Below the pieces are notes generated by a model. That model saw only the letters and a list, made by a program, of their open reading frames with translations. It was not told the DNA's origin and made no database searches. Below are positions 48,401 to 62,100 of a stretch of 64,000 nt of DNA, piece by piece. Position 1 is the stretch's first letter; every line of letters starts with the position of its first letter. Source of the stretch: Aphidius gifuensis (lineage: Eukaryota; Arthropoda; Insecta; Hymenoptera; Braconidae); contig NC_057791.1 in assembly GCF_014905175.1 (NCBI RefSeq), positions 21,056,537 through 21,120,536 of the forward strand. Direction: 5' to 3'. The position numbers were made by a program, and so were the translations under genes.

Positions 48401-49893
48401 GATAAAAATGATAATAATGATTGAGGTTTGCCTGCAACCCTCTGGGCTGTACTGGGTGCGCCACTATACCAAGTACTTGCAAAAGATGTTATTATCATTA
48501 TATTTAGCAGAGTGGATCGAAGAAACCACCACCATCACTGTCTCTCCCACTGCACCTACATTAACTCAACCCTGATAAAATACAACATTAAAAAAAAAAA
48601 AGAAAAAAGTAATACATATACGTACTAGTGTGTTAAGTAATATAAAAGTTATATCTATATTGCATTCATCAATACACAAACACTACAATATACCAAGTCG
48701 TTTGTTTCGTCAGTCATTCTCAGTTAGTCTCTATCACAAGAAACAACTCAAACTTGTACTGTGTACATCACAAATTTGTGCCAAGTGTCTAAATAATATC
48801 ATCCATTAATTTACATTATCATTTAAAAGAAAACATCACTAATCATTTATTTTTTTTTCAAATAAATTAACAACTCAACAAGAAAAATAAAAAGTGTTAT
48901 AAATTGTTTTTTTGCAATATTGTGTTTTGGTGATTAATTTATTAATTTATTATGAAAAAATATAATTATTTATAATGATTATAGTTTATCATTATATTGT
49001 TAAATTTATATTTGATAAATTTATTCATAAAAATTATTACCGATTGCGTCGTAACACCTGTAATCACCAAGTAATATGAGATAAGAAAAAAATTATTTTT
49101 GTAAAAAACGAGTTAAAAAAAAAAATTGAAAATATAATAAATATTTACATAATTTATTATGTGTCTGACGTGAGGTGACATGTAGGACATAGAGTTATAA
49201 TAAAAGTAAAAAAATAAATTAATAAAAAAAATTTATATACACAAAAGACGTCAAAGAAATTCGAGTTGAGCAAAAATATATTTTGTCATAATACTTGTCA
49301 ATTGATATTCATTATTATGATAAAAATGAAAAAAATATAGTGTGTCTATTGTGAATATTGAATACTTGAATTCATAAATTTTTTAAATATTTATAATATT
49401 TATTTATTTGTTATTTATTATTTTTCAAGTCACGTAATGACCTCGATCTTGAAGCTGGTGTTATTTCCAGTAGTTTGTAGACGACCGTGAGAAATGCCGG
49501 TGTCAAGTATCCACGAGGCTTCGTTTACCCTGATAGTAATAAAAATAAAGGGCAATTTTAATTATCTGCAATATTGTGTTAATAATATATTAAAAATATA
49601 TTTATAATTTGCAGTTATTGATTTTTCAAAAAAACACTTTTGTCGCAAACGCAGTAAATTATATTACCTAATAAAAAAAAAATAATAATAAATAACTAGG
49701 TAATTGTTGTTATTACGTTTCAATTGTTACATCAAACATTCCACAATAAATCAAGTTTTTTTTGAATTATTACTATTGTGCCAAATAATATTGTATAACA
49801 GTATTTAATATTTTTTTTTTTAAATAACTGTATTATTATTTTTCTATCATCGATTTTTCTTCAATCATTTTCCACTGTATTAACAAGAGCACA
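45440..49893. other. Long low-complexity intergenic region upstream of the CAP gene
   Basis: Nearly 4.5 kb, mostly A/T runs and AAATAAAT-type tracts. More complex patches are at 48420-48560 and 48630-48790 (likely transcription start region of the CAP gene) and at 49430-49560 (possible extra 5' exon). No protein gene is supported in the rest. Confidence 0.5.
48641..48740 (+). promoter_or_regulatory. Candidate core promoter of the CAP-domain gene
   Basis: TATAAAAG (48641-48648) is followed about 60-75 bp later by TCAGTCATTCTCAGTTAGTC, which holds arthropod initiator-like TCAGT sequences. This is followed by a more mixed-composition leader (to about 48790). It lies 1.2 kb upstream of the ATG of exon 1. 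Confidence 0.45.
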
Positions 49894-52800
49894 ATGACCT
49901 CCAAATCAGGAAGGTCCCATTCAGTGAGGTAAGAAAATTTTTAAATTATCTGTCGATTTATTGTTTAAAAAAAAAAAAGGATTTACATAAAACTAACAAT
50001 GAAGCTCGAGTGTTAAATAAATAGGCTTTTAGTTTTTATTTAAATTTATTCATCTTGTTTTTTTAACATTGTTTTTCGATTATTTATACACAAGGTTTTA
50101 TAATTTTTTTAAATAGTTAAATTAGATTTTAAAATGATACAGTTTAACAGATAAAAAATTAGCGTTTATTAGCAACAGATAATTATCATTACGTAAGTTA
50201 TTGCTTAATGTCTCTTTGAAAAATAAAAAATAATATATACTCATTTATCCTAATGTGTTATTAATATCACAATAATACGTAAATTTTATTTTTTCACATA
50301 GAAAAAAATCTACGTGTAGCATAGTTCTCACGAGAAATAAATTTTTCTTTTTCAAATTTTTCTATGATAAAAAAATAATAATAAAAATTTCAATTACATG
50401 TTTTTAATATTCAACTCAATTATAATTTAAATAAAAAAAAAAAAAAACATTTCAATGACTATGAAATCATCTTTAATATTATACTCTTTTATTTAAAAAA
50501 AAAAAAAATCTTTTTTTTCCTCTTAATACCCTTTAGTTGAGTAAATAGAGGTAAGGCTTCTTTTGTCTCGTCTATTTACGATTTGTTTTTATTTTTTCAA
50601 GTTGAATAAAAAAAAATAAAATAAAAATCTTCAACCCATTAAGCTTTGATTTTTTTTTTTTTAATTTTTAATTAAAGAAATAAGAGGAAACATTTGTGTT
50701 TGCTCTTGCTTCAAGTGTACACAAACACAACTTGTCATTATTAAAATTTAAAAAATAAAATTCATAAAGAAAACACGTGAAGATGAATTGCACGTGTATG
50801 TATATATATAAATTTTAAAAAGTCGTGCTTCACGTAATACCAAGCAAACAACAACAATAGTAATTTAAAAAAAAAATAATGGTAAAGATTCCCCCCCATA
50901 CACATGCATCAAGTGTTCCAGAGCACTGATCCCGGTCAGTTTGGTTTTAAAACAGTTGTGTATATGAAGTACACCAAGTCACGAAAGAAAGAGTCATAAA
51001 TAGCGGTACTACTAACTCTTTTATACTTATTACATTAACATTCACTTTAATGTTCACAAACCGTCTCTCAGTATCTATCTTGTTGCCCTTCTAACTACAC
51101 TTATAATTATTGAAAAATATATAATTATGTTTAAACAAAAAAATTTCAAACAAAAATACATAAATTATATTATTTATTATTTAATTTTTCTATTTTTTTA
51201 TTAATCAATATGTTTTTTAGTTAATTATTATTTGTGTTAAGTGTTTAATAAATTTGTGTTAATTTGGATTTTGGTGATTAAAAAAAAACACTTGTTTTGT
51301 TTTATTTTAACAATTATTATTTTGTAAATTACTTGTTTGTAATTTTTAATAATTAGTTTGTTTATTTGTTTGTTTCATTGTTTATTTTATTGTTTGTTTT
51401 TAGATCTCCGCATATTGGAGGACCACTGTCACAATCTCTATCAATGATACCACCAACAATGCATGGACATGAATTTAATCAGCCACTATCACGTGTTATT
51501 ATGGTTCGTAAAACAGATCAAAGAACATTTAGCAAAGGACGACGTGGTGCTGGTGGTGAACCTTTACTTGAAACTGTTACACGTGAAACTGTTGAATTAT
51601 TTAATGGTGGTCGTACTGAACGGAAATTTACATCCGAAACAAGAGACGTTGTTACACCAAAAAATGATGGGTGAGTTTTATATTTCCTTTTTGTAAATTA
51701 GAAAATTATACGATACACTAAATATATTCTCTTTCACCTGGAGTATTTATTATAATTTATAATTTATTTTTTTTTTTTGTTTCGTGTTTATTAATGACAT
51801 GCATGTATTTTGAAAGTTAGACAATTAAAATGCATTTTGTGAATTATTAATTTTACCATTGTCAAGAACACTTTTTTCTTTTCTATTTAAAATTAATTTA
51901 AAAATGAAAAAAAATATTATATACTCATAGTAAATTGAATTGATAAATGATGGCACTATTTTCTTTGTGATTAAATATGAAAAAAATAATTCCAATGTTC
52001 CGCTACTTTCGATATGGTTCAACAGTTCTTGTCTTACTTTCCATTTTTTTTTTCTCATCTTATTATTATTTCATTTTTTTTTTTTTTTCAATTATAGTTC
52101 AATATATATTTTTTTTTTAATTAATACAAAAAAATTCCTGTTATGTTGGATTGTTTATTTTTATTTTTTATTTTTTTGTTACATCCAGAGTAATAAATGT
52201 ATATTTTATTGTAAAAATTCGTTACTCTTGTAGTATGCAGTCGCTGAACGTAAGTGGGACCAAAAAAAAGGTGGTAGCCTTTGTTGACCAATTGCACCAC
52301 GAAAGGTTTGCTACAAAATTGATTTAAAATCATATAGATTTAAATCTTTGTTGCTGCTGATTAAATAAATTTTTTTATTTATTCAATTTTAATTGCTAAT
52401 TGACCTTTTCTTTAATGAAAAAAAAAAACTGTTTATTTAACTTTTTTTTAAAAAACAGATAGGAGCATAATTAAAAAGATAATAATTATCATTTTTTATA
52501 AATAGAAATTACTAATTTATTGGATCATCTTCCTCATCATCATATCATATGCTGAATCATGTTTTTGTCTATTAATAAAAATAAATCCAATTATAATTAA
52601 TATTAATACAATAAAATTTATTGATTATAATATGTAGATCAAGAGCAGAATCAGTACGTTCCAAGTCACCAATGACAGCATCACCAGCATCACCAGGACC
52701 ATTGTCAAATTCATTTCAAGGAAGTTTTCATGGCAGTCTTGGTAGTGATGGCATGTCATGTAGCAGTGCAAGATCATCACCAGATTCAGCACGTTGGCAT

Positions 52801-54625
52801 TCAACAACACAGGTGATTAAAATTTATATTTAACAAAATTAAAAATTTAATTAATTATTTTAAGGAAGATGAAATTTAAATGAATGAGAACGAAACGACA
52901 CGCAAACAATTAAATATGAGAAAAAAAAAAAATTAATATATTGGCTAGTTTTTTTAATTAACGAGGCGAAAAAATTAGTACAAAATTAATCACAATGCAT
53001 GAAGTTCATAATTTAAATTCCATTCGATAATTATTTTAAAGAAAGCCTTAGATAATTTTGTTTTTTATATACTAAATTTATTTTTTTTTTAAAATAGTCT
53101 TTTGTTATTAAAAGCTTTATAAAAAATTTTTTATTTAAAAAAACATCTGACAATTATTTTATACAAAAATTATAAATAAACGTAACAGGAAGTCCGAGTC
53201 CTTGAATAAAATTTAAACAAAAAAAAAAAAAAAAGTATATTTATCTTTGATTTGCGGAAATGATGACGTGATTTGATGATGGGCAACATTTTTTGTCATC
53301 GGTTAGTCTTTTGATAAAATAATAACATTGTTTTAATTTAAGTTAATTAGTTAATAATAATAAATAATACAAGGGTATCACAATATTGTGTTCTCTGTGT
53401 GTTGTATAATAGATAACAAAGACTGAAACACGTAAACCATCTGTACGCAGATCTGGTGCCACCAAGGAATTTATAAATTTATGTTTGGAAACACATAATT
53501 ACTTTAGAGCAAGACATGGTGTACCACCATTGAGACTAAGTAAACAGGTACGTCAATCAAATAATAATACTAAAGAAAAATTAAAATAAATACTAATGCA
53601 TAATTATTGCAGCTCTGCAAAACAAGTCAAGACTGGGCAAATGTATTGGCAACACGTGGTAAACTTGAACACCGAGCAAATTCAGAATATGGAGAAAATT
53701 TATATTGTCTATGGAGTTCAAATCCAAAGACAATTGTCAATGGTGATGAACCAGTTAATGAATGGTAAATAAATTTAAATAAAATCATCTATAATTTTTT
53801 GTTTTTTTTTATAAATAATAATAAAAAATTTCAAAAGGTATGCTGAAGAAGTACAACATCATTATGGCAAAGAACCAATGACACTTAAAACTGGTCATTT
53901 TACACAAATTGTATGGCAAGATAGTACAGAATTTGGTGTTGGAATGTCACGTAATAGAAATGGTGAAGTTTATGTTGTATGTAATTATAATCCAGCTGGT
54001 AATTTTCTTGGTAGTTTTATGGAAAATGTATTACCACCAGTTGGTTCATTAATAAGTAAAACAAATCCAGTTACTAATCGTGTTATACAATCACCAATTG
54101 ATCAACATGCCTGGCAACAAGAAGCATTAGCTGTTCATAATGAATACAGAAGACGTCATCGTTCATCAGATCTTAGATTAAGTGCTGAATTAACTACTGC
54201 AGCAAAGGCTTGGGCTAGTACACTATTAAATACCAATAAACTCGTTCCACAATCAAGTTCTCCATTTGGTGAAAATATTTATTCAATGCAATGTTCTGAT
54301 CCACATGTTATTGTATCAGCACGTGAAGTTGTTGCTAAATGGTACTCTGAAAGAAAAGATCACAAATATGGTATTGAACCAAGGATACTTAATACTTGTA
54401 AGTATTTTTTTTATTTTTTTTATAAACAGTTTTTATGATTTATTTTATATTTTGTAAAATTATTTAGGTCATTTTACGCAAATTGTATGGAGAGACACCA
54501 CTGAAATGGGAATTGCTATGGCTAAAAAAGATGGTACATGTGTTGTTGTTGCTTGTTATCATCCAAGAGGTAATATTGTTGGTCATTTTGTGGAAAATGT
54601 CTTGAAACCATCTAGAACAACATGA
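49894..54625 (+). CDS. Intracellular protein with two tandem CAP domains (GAPR-1/GLIPR2-like)
   Basis: Eight exons: 49894-49928, 51404-51670, 52234-52305, 52638-52812, 53413-53547, 53613-53764, 53838-54397 and 54468-54625. They total 1554 nt, 517 residues. Residues ~1-183 are a Ser/Pro/Arg-rich extension with no signal peptide. CAP domain 1 (about 200-340) has INLCLETHNYFRARHGVPPL, a GHFTQIVWQDS signature and VVCNYNPAGNF. CAP domain 2 (about 368-512) has LAVHNEYRRRHRSSDLRL, CHFTQIVWRDT and ACYHPRGNIVGHF. Both resemble the Golgi-associated GAPR-1 type rather than secreted antigen-5 proteins. Usual GAPR-1 proteins have one domain of about 150 residues, so the tandem form and long N-terminus are unusual. 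Exon 1 and exon 3 are short and could be alternative; exon 3 contains an internal perfect donor, GTAAGT (about 52250). Confidence 0.86.
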
Positions 54626-56175
54626 TAATCTATTTTTAAAAAATAAAGATTATTTACTTTTTTTTTTTCTTTTGCATTTATCTAGATCCAGATAATAAAT
54701 TATAGACTTGTATAAAAAAAAAAAATACGTAAATGTAGAATAAATCATTCCACATAATTAATAAAAATATCATTTATTTCGTTATATTTTTATAAATAAA
54801 ATTATATTTAAAAAATGTTGAATAAATCGTTTATTTTATTTTTAATTTTTCATATGACGTGTGTGTTTGTGTGTGTGGAATTATAATTTCAATGTTAAAA
54901 TCATGATAAGGATTAATTGAATTTTTTTTTATCAAGAGTTATTGAATTTTTATTTAATAATTTTTTCTATATTATGAGTCATAATTTATGACTTGAATAA
55001 TTGATTATGTCTTTGCGAAATAAAAAATACTAATTGAAGTAAAAAATAAAGTTTAAATAAAATTAATAATTATTGATTGAAGGAAAATTTTCTTTTTTAA
55101 TTTGATAATTATTTATTGTACTCTTTAACTCTTTATTCAATTTTTTTATGAATTAAAATTTACAATTGGTCGGATATAATCCTGATGATTAAAAATTAAT
55201 ATCAGCTTTTTTAATAGAGGTTTCAGGCTTCTAGTCTTAAAAAAACTACAAAGCTTAAATACAATTATGACATTTTTATTTTAATATAATATAATTAAAT
55301 TTAATTAATATTAAAACCAGCTAAATTATTTAGCCAAAAGTAAATGCAGGATCATTTATTTTTTTGACAACAAAACAACAAATGTAAAATAATAAATAAA
55401 TAAATAAAATATTATTTCAAATGTATACAATTTCTTTTTTTTTCTTTGTACAATATTATAATTTCAAAAACAAAAATTAAATGTTAATATATTATTGGTC
55501 TCTGAACAAATATATCGTTCGTATTTATAACTACAATAAAAAAAGGAAAAATTAATTTACAAACAAATAATATTAACAAATATTTAAACAATAAAATTTT
55601 ATGAAATTTGATTTTAATTATTTCAATAACATCAATCTTTGATCAAATACTTGTAGAAAAAATATCAGCCAAATATTTCCAGAAATAGATTTTAGCAACT
55701 ATTTTTTTAAACTATTAATTGAATTTTTATTTTTTTTCATAGTATATTTATAATATTTTGTTCTATTTATATTTCGAATTTATCAACAATTAAATAGAAA
55801 AAATCTCTTTATTTTTCTTTTTGCATATTTATAATTTAGATAATACTTTTTCGTTTTTTTTCAAATTAATTTATCCGATATGATTCTACAATTATTATTA
55901 ACAATATGCCTCAATATAATTAATTTTCTTTCTATATTTAATAAAATTTTTATTTAGTTAATTAATACTTTGTTTAAAATTAAATTGTCGTTGTGAATGC
56001 AGTTTGTTATTAGCACCACCATTTGGATAATGTTTATTAATTCATAACAGTAATTAAAATTCTGCCAACTAAATATACTGTTAAATTAATAAATAAATAA
56101 AAATAAAAATAATAATAATTAAAGCCATTTATTTCGAACTACGGTGGAGAGTCTACGTCCCCACATAAAGTTGTA
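54626..56175. other. Convergent 3' flanks (CAP gene +, Slo2 -)
   Basis: AT-rich, with AATAAA shortly after the CAP stop codon and TTTATT signals for the minus strand. No ORF or RNA gene was seen. Confidence 0.6.
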
Positions 56176-59100
56176 TCATACAATAGTACCCTGCATATGT
56201 TGTGGATCTTGTTGACTCGTTGATGATTGTGATGATTGTGATGTTTGTGATGGTTGATTTTTTTGTTGTAATTGTAATTGTAATGATGGTAATTGTGATG
56301 TTGATGATAATGATATTGATGGAGGATCATAAAGACCACCAAGTGAACCACCAAGACCAGCACCAAGTGGTGTACATATATTTGGCATTGATGGTAAACC
56401 AATATCAAGAATACCAGTATTACTACCACCACTACATAATGTACTACCACCTTCTTCTGGTGGTGTTACTTCAAGACCAATTGATCCATTTAATGCAATT
56501 TTAATTGGATTTCTATTTGTTGATTGTGATGATAATGAATTAAAGCCAATATTTTCAAGACTACTTTTACGTCTTGTATTAAAACCTTGACGTAATGAAT
56601 TACTTCTACGTAATAATATATCATCAACAACACGTAATGAATTTGAACGTCCACGTTGACAACCAGCAACAGTTGGACTATCTGGTAATGATAATGAATT
56701 TGATTTTGTTGAACCATAAGGTGGTGCTTTAACATTACCAATTCCAGAACCACGACGATTTGTATCATAATTAATATTACTTTTATTTATATTATTATTA
56801 TTGTTGTTGTTGTTATTGTTGTTGTTATTGTTGTTATTATTATTAAAATTATTATTATTATTCATACCAATACCAGCTGATTGTACAGCTGCACTCATTT
56901 GTGCAATTAATTGTGCCGAACAAAAACTAATGTTACTTTTTCTACGTGAATTATGACGTTCAAATGTTTTTTGAGCTGAAAATGGACTTGGTCGTACTAA
57001 ATAAATAATATCACCTTCTTCTAATTTTAAATCACAACTTGGATTAATAATAACATATGATAAATTATTACGTTTTTCTGATACATCATCATAATCAACT
57101 GTTGGAAGATTTAAATTTTCCATACGTGAACGTACGAGATTTGCTATTTCTGCTCTTTCAATTTGTTCAGCATGATTATCACGTGCTTCATCACCCATAC
57201 TCATTGAATACTGAATTTAAAAACAAAAAAAATACAATTTATCAAATTTTATTTTTTATTTTAGTGATATACAGTTAAAAGTATTTCATGCATTAGAAAG
57301 CTAGAAAGGCATTGGCAACAAACAACGAAGAATGATGAGACAAAAAGATATATATAAATTTGTGAAATGAATGAACTTACAGCTCCTGTATTTTTATCTC
57401 GAGATGTACAATTTAATAGACATGCAGCTGCTGCTGCTGCTGAACGACGTCTTTTATTTTTACTATATATCACACCAACACCATCACTGTCAGAGTCATC
57501 CTGTTAAAAATTACAGCCAATATTCTACAAATTTACTATTCTATATTGTTATCACAACTAGCATTTTTTTAAAAATTATAATTAACTAATTATCTACTTA
57601 TTGGCACTCGTGAATATGATTTATAAATTTTTAAAAATTATATTTTTTTATTGTCTTGATGTACATACCTGAAATACAGTCTTCAAAACAAATTGTCAAT
57701 AATAAATTTCACGAAATGCCATGCACTACTACTTACTTTTTTTATCGTTTAAAATTATATTTAAATTTTTATATTATAAAGCATTTAAACTTACGTTTGA
57801 ATTATCAATGACTGATGTATCCTGAGTTCTGTAAATACCAATTGGTATTTCATAAGTTGTTGAGCACAATTTTTGATATAATCTTCCATATGTTCTGATC
57901 CACATGTCGTCTTTCGTTATTTGCATCTGTAATTGAATATAAATTTCCATCAATACATCAATAAAATATACTATCAATAATAATAAAATTACCGATGTTA
58001 AAAATCCTGAACCAGGTGCTTGATCAATTCCAAGTAATAATCTGACAAATGTTATTACGTAATCTTTAACAAATGCTTGATAAAGTAGTGTATCAAGCAT
58101 TGATGCACTAAAAACACTGCCTGCAGCAAATGGCAGTCTGAACATGTAAGATATATGAGATCCTCTCTCTTTCTCACGCTATTTTAAAATTAATTTTAAA
58201 AAATATTAATATTATTATTGGAGTTTTAATATGAATTTATAAATTATCAGGAGGTTGACTAATGAGTAATGATGTCCCTTCAATGCATTATTATTATTAC
58301 TATCATTTCATGCAGCAATATTATAAATAAATTTTAAATTTTTCAAAAATAATCATATACAACTTGCAAGACATCATGCCTGATTATATAATAATAAATT
58401 TCTATAGCATAATAAAAAATTCAAAGCCAAAAAAAACATCTACTATACAAAGGAGCTTTTTTTTTTTCAAGTTATTGTTCAAGTATATTACACAAGAGTA
58501 CAAAGTTATATATAAAAACCTTTTGTATAGAAGACGGAGAAGATAATAAAAAAAAAGAATTTTTTATAAATTAAAAATAATAGTCTGAAAAATGCATTAA
58601 TATTCAATCAAAAAAAAAAACTAGTTGTCAGACATCAGACAAGTTTAATCAATCAAAAAAAAAAATTGAAAAAAAAAAAAGTAGTAATTGTTAATTGGCA
58701 AGAGAATGAGTGATAATGTGTTACCGAAGTGACCTTTGAAGGCCTTTTAGAATAGCTGACACCAGAAGTACCACGGAAGTGTACCTTTTCCATTTTGCTG
58801 AGGTGCAATGCATATTTATCATGTGCTCGAAATTGCATAAATCTCATGTTACTTGATTGTGATAATTCAGTTATACTTTTAATGCTTGGAAAAAATCTGT
58901 GTAAAGTATAAAAAATTAATTAATTAATTAATTTTTCATTATAAATTTAATATAGATAATTTGATTGTTTGTTAATTTACTTGAACATTGTTTGTACAGC
59001 AACAATTGTATTACAATCAGCTAATGTATCCTCTTCAGCTGAATTACTCAGCTCTTTGTTAACAACAACAACATTTTCAGCAAGTGTTATACCAGCTCGT

Positions 59101-62100
59101 AATAAGTCATCAAGACAATCAATCGATCCAAGCATCCAATAAACTAAAGGAAAATAGGAAATTGCATCGAGAAATGCTATTTCTGGTCTTCTTTCCAACA
59201 ATAATATTATTGGATTTAATGAAGTTTTTGATCTACATATTTTTTACAATAATTTTTACATTTAGTTTTTTAAAAGCTTATTAAATATAGAAAATTATTT
59301 GTTAATTATTTTTACCTAAAGTGGGCTCGAAGGGGAATTATGAAATTATATATTCCATTACTTGCATAATCAGCTGCTAAAATAATTGTTTTGTTTTGCC
59401 AATTATATTCTTTGGCATTTCTATGATTACAATGCTCACAAACCTATTATTTAAAAAATAAATATACATCATTTTATATTGCGTAATAAATATTTAAATA
59501 ATAATATTTTTAAAATTTAATAATATTATTATTTTTCGAAATTGATTTTATTCTTTTTCGAAATCAATTTTATTTTATTTCGAAATTAATTTTATTCCTT
59601 TTCGAAATTAGCTTTATTCATTTTCGAAAATTAATTTTATATTTTTATTCAATTGTTATCTTAATATTTAAATAAATATATTTACATTTATTATTTGATT
59701 AACATACCTGTGCTAATTGTAAACAACAAAGTGGTTTTTTTTCCTTCAATAGATAGCACAAAGTTGGTGACACACCAATAAATGGTGAAACTGGTGGAAA
59801 ACCCTTGACAATTCTGTAACAATATACATTCAAAAAAATGAATTAAAAAATATAAATAAAATAACAATAATAATTAATAACAATTGATAACTATAATAGA
59901 CACAACAAGCATTCATAAAAAAATAGAAAAAAAAAGCAGCAATTAAATGATAAGTCAATGCCATGAGCCAATGCCATAGTAATAATAATTTTTTTTTTTT
60001 TTTATCATTTTGTTATTTGTTATTTTAAACATACACGTATTCATCTATAAATTGACATATGTAAAAGACAGTAAAGAATAATGTGTTTTCAAAAGTTAAA
60101 AATAAAAAAAAATTCATGTTTTTAATTGTTGATTGTTTGTACAAATATATTAGTGATAATTTTTTCTTTAATAATTTATCAAAATGTAATAAATTTAAGC
60201 TGAGTATAATATCACGTATGTATTATATATTTAAATATATAAAATTAAATTTATTAAATATAAATTAAAATATAATTTCAGTATGTTTAGGTGCAACAAG
60301 TTGTGGCTCAACATTAGGCTGGCCACTAAATTCTCTGTCCGATTATGTAATAATAACTTGTAAAAAAAAATGTAATGACAATACAATCAATGGAAAGGAA
60401 ACAATACATTTATTTATTCATTTATCAGCATGTATTGGTGCACTTGTTCCACCTTGTGTTGCTGATAATATTGGACGTAAACATTGCTTTGGATTATCAG
60501 CAATATTATGCATAATATCATGGCTAATACTTTTATTTGCAAATGACAACATTGTAAGTTTAATTGCTATTTTTTAAAATAATATTTTAATACTATTAAT
60601 AATTTATCTTTTTTTTAAATAAGAGCATTATTTTGGGATCAATAATGGGTGGTTTATCAACTGGTATTTTTGTTGTTACAACAACAATTTACATCGCCGA
60701 AATATTACCATCGAAAAGACGAAAAATTATTATCATATTCGTTGAATTATTTTCTTATATTGGAACTTTTTTATCATTATATTTTGATGAAAATAGAATT
60801 ATGCCAATAATTATGCTACTGATATCAATTTTATTTTTAATAACAATTTATCCAGGAATTATTGAGTGTCCATATTATCTTTATCATTGCAACAAGGTAA
60901 GTTAAATTAATTTAAACAAATAAATAATTGATAAATATATTGAATTAATTACAGACACTTGAAGCTAAACTGGCATTAAAAAATTTACACAATGTCAATA
61001 AAGTATTAGAAATTGATAAAGAATATAAATTGTTAAATGAGACTAAAAAAATTGATGGTTTATTTGTTAATAGTAAAAATGGAAAAAAAATGTTTATGAA
61101 TATTGTCATGATGTTTTTATGTTGTGCACAAGTTATTGGTCATTATGCTATTGATTTATATACTGATTATTATGTTAAAATAATATTACCAAATTATGGT
61201 AATTTGTTTGTTTCGTTATCAAATATAATATCAATTGGCATATGCATATATTTAATTGGAAAAATTGGAAAAGCTTCTGTTTTGTTTTTAGCTGGATTGG
61301 GATATATATTTAGCTGTTTAATTTTAATTGCTGATACATTTGTTAGTAATAAAATTTATGATAAAAAACATTATATTTATAAATATTTAACAGCAATTGT
61401 ATTTTTATTTTATCGTACTTCATTGTCACTTGGTTTAATACCATTTATTCCATTATTAACTGATAAATTATTTACAAATCGTATTAAAATAATATTCATT
61501 GGATTTTTTATATCTGGTATTTATTTTTCAATAATGATTAGTCAAATAATATTTAAAATTATTAAAATTAAAAATGGTACTGATACTGCTGTTATGTCTT
61601 TCTCAATTATTGGATCAATTGGAATTATATTTTTTTATTTATTTTTTATAAATATACAAAAAAGATATTTAAATGATGATGGAATTTTTGAAAGTGCATT
61701 GCCAGCTATGATTTAATTAATTAATTATATATTGTTAAATAAAATTAAGGAGAAAATAAATAATAATTTTGTATTAAAAAAATTTTTGTTGTTTTTATTA
61801 AACTTACCCTTTAAAACTGGAGGTAAATTATTGTTGTGCAGCAAAATAGAAGTGCAGAAATATTGTATGATGCAAGGGAAACACCAAAACAAATACATAC
61901 ATTCATCGCAATAATTATTATAATTAATATTAATAGAAATTTTTTATAAATTGTATAAAATAAAAATGTTGAAATTCGAAAAAATAATACTTTTATTGGT
62001 ATAATTATAAATTGAGATAAAAAATTAAATAAATAATATTTTTTTAAATATTTTAATTAGGAATAATTATTTATTAAACTAAAATTCAAGTGCAATTATT

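Noticed and set aside
48428..48628. 66-codon ORF in a mixed-composition patch
   Set aside because: Better explained as promoter or leader DNA of the CAP gene; the end of the ORF is poly-lysine from an A run.
57660..57700. Possible extra Slo2 micro-exon (GT donor at CAG|GTATGT)
   Set aside because: The flanking exons already join in phase 0 and no in-frame acceptor for a sensible exon was found.
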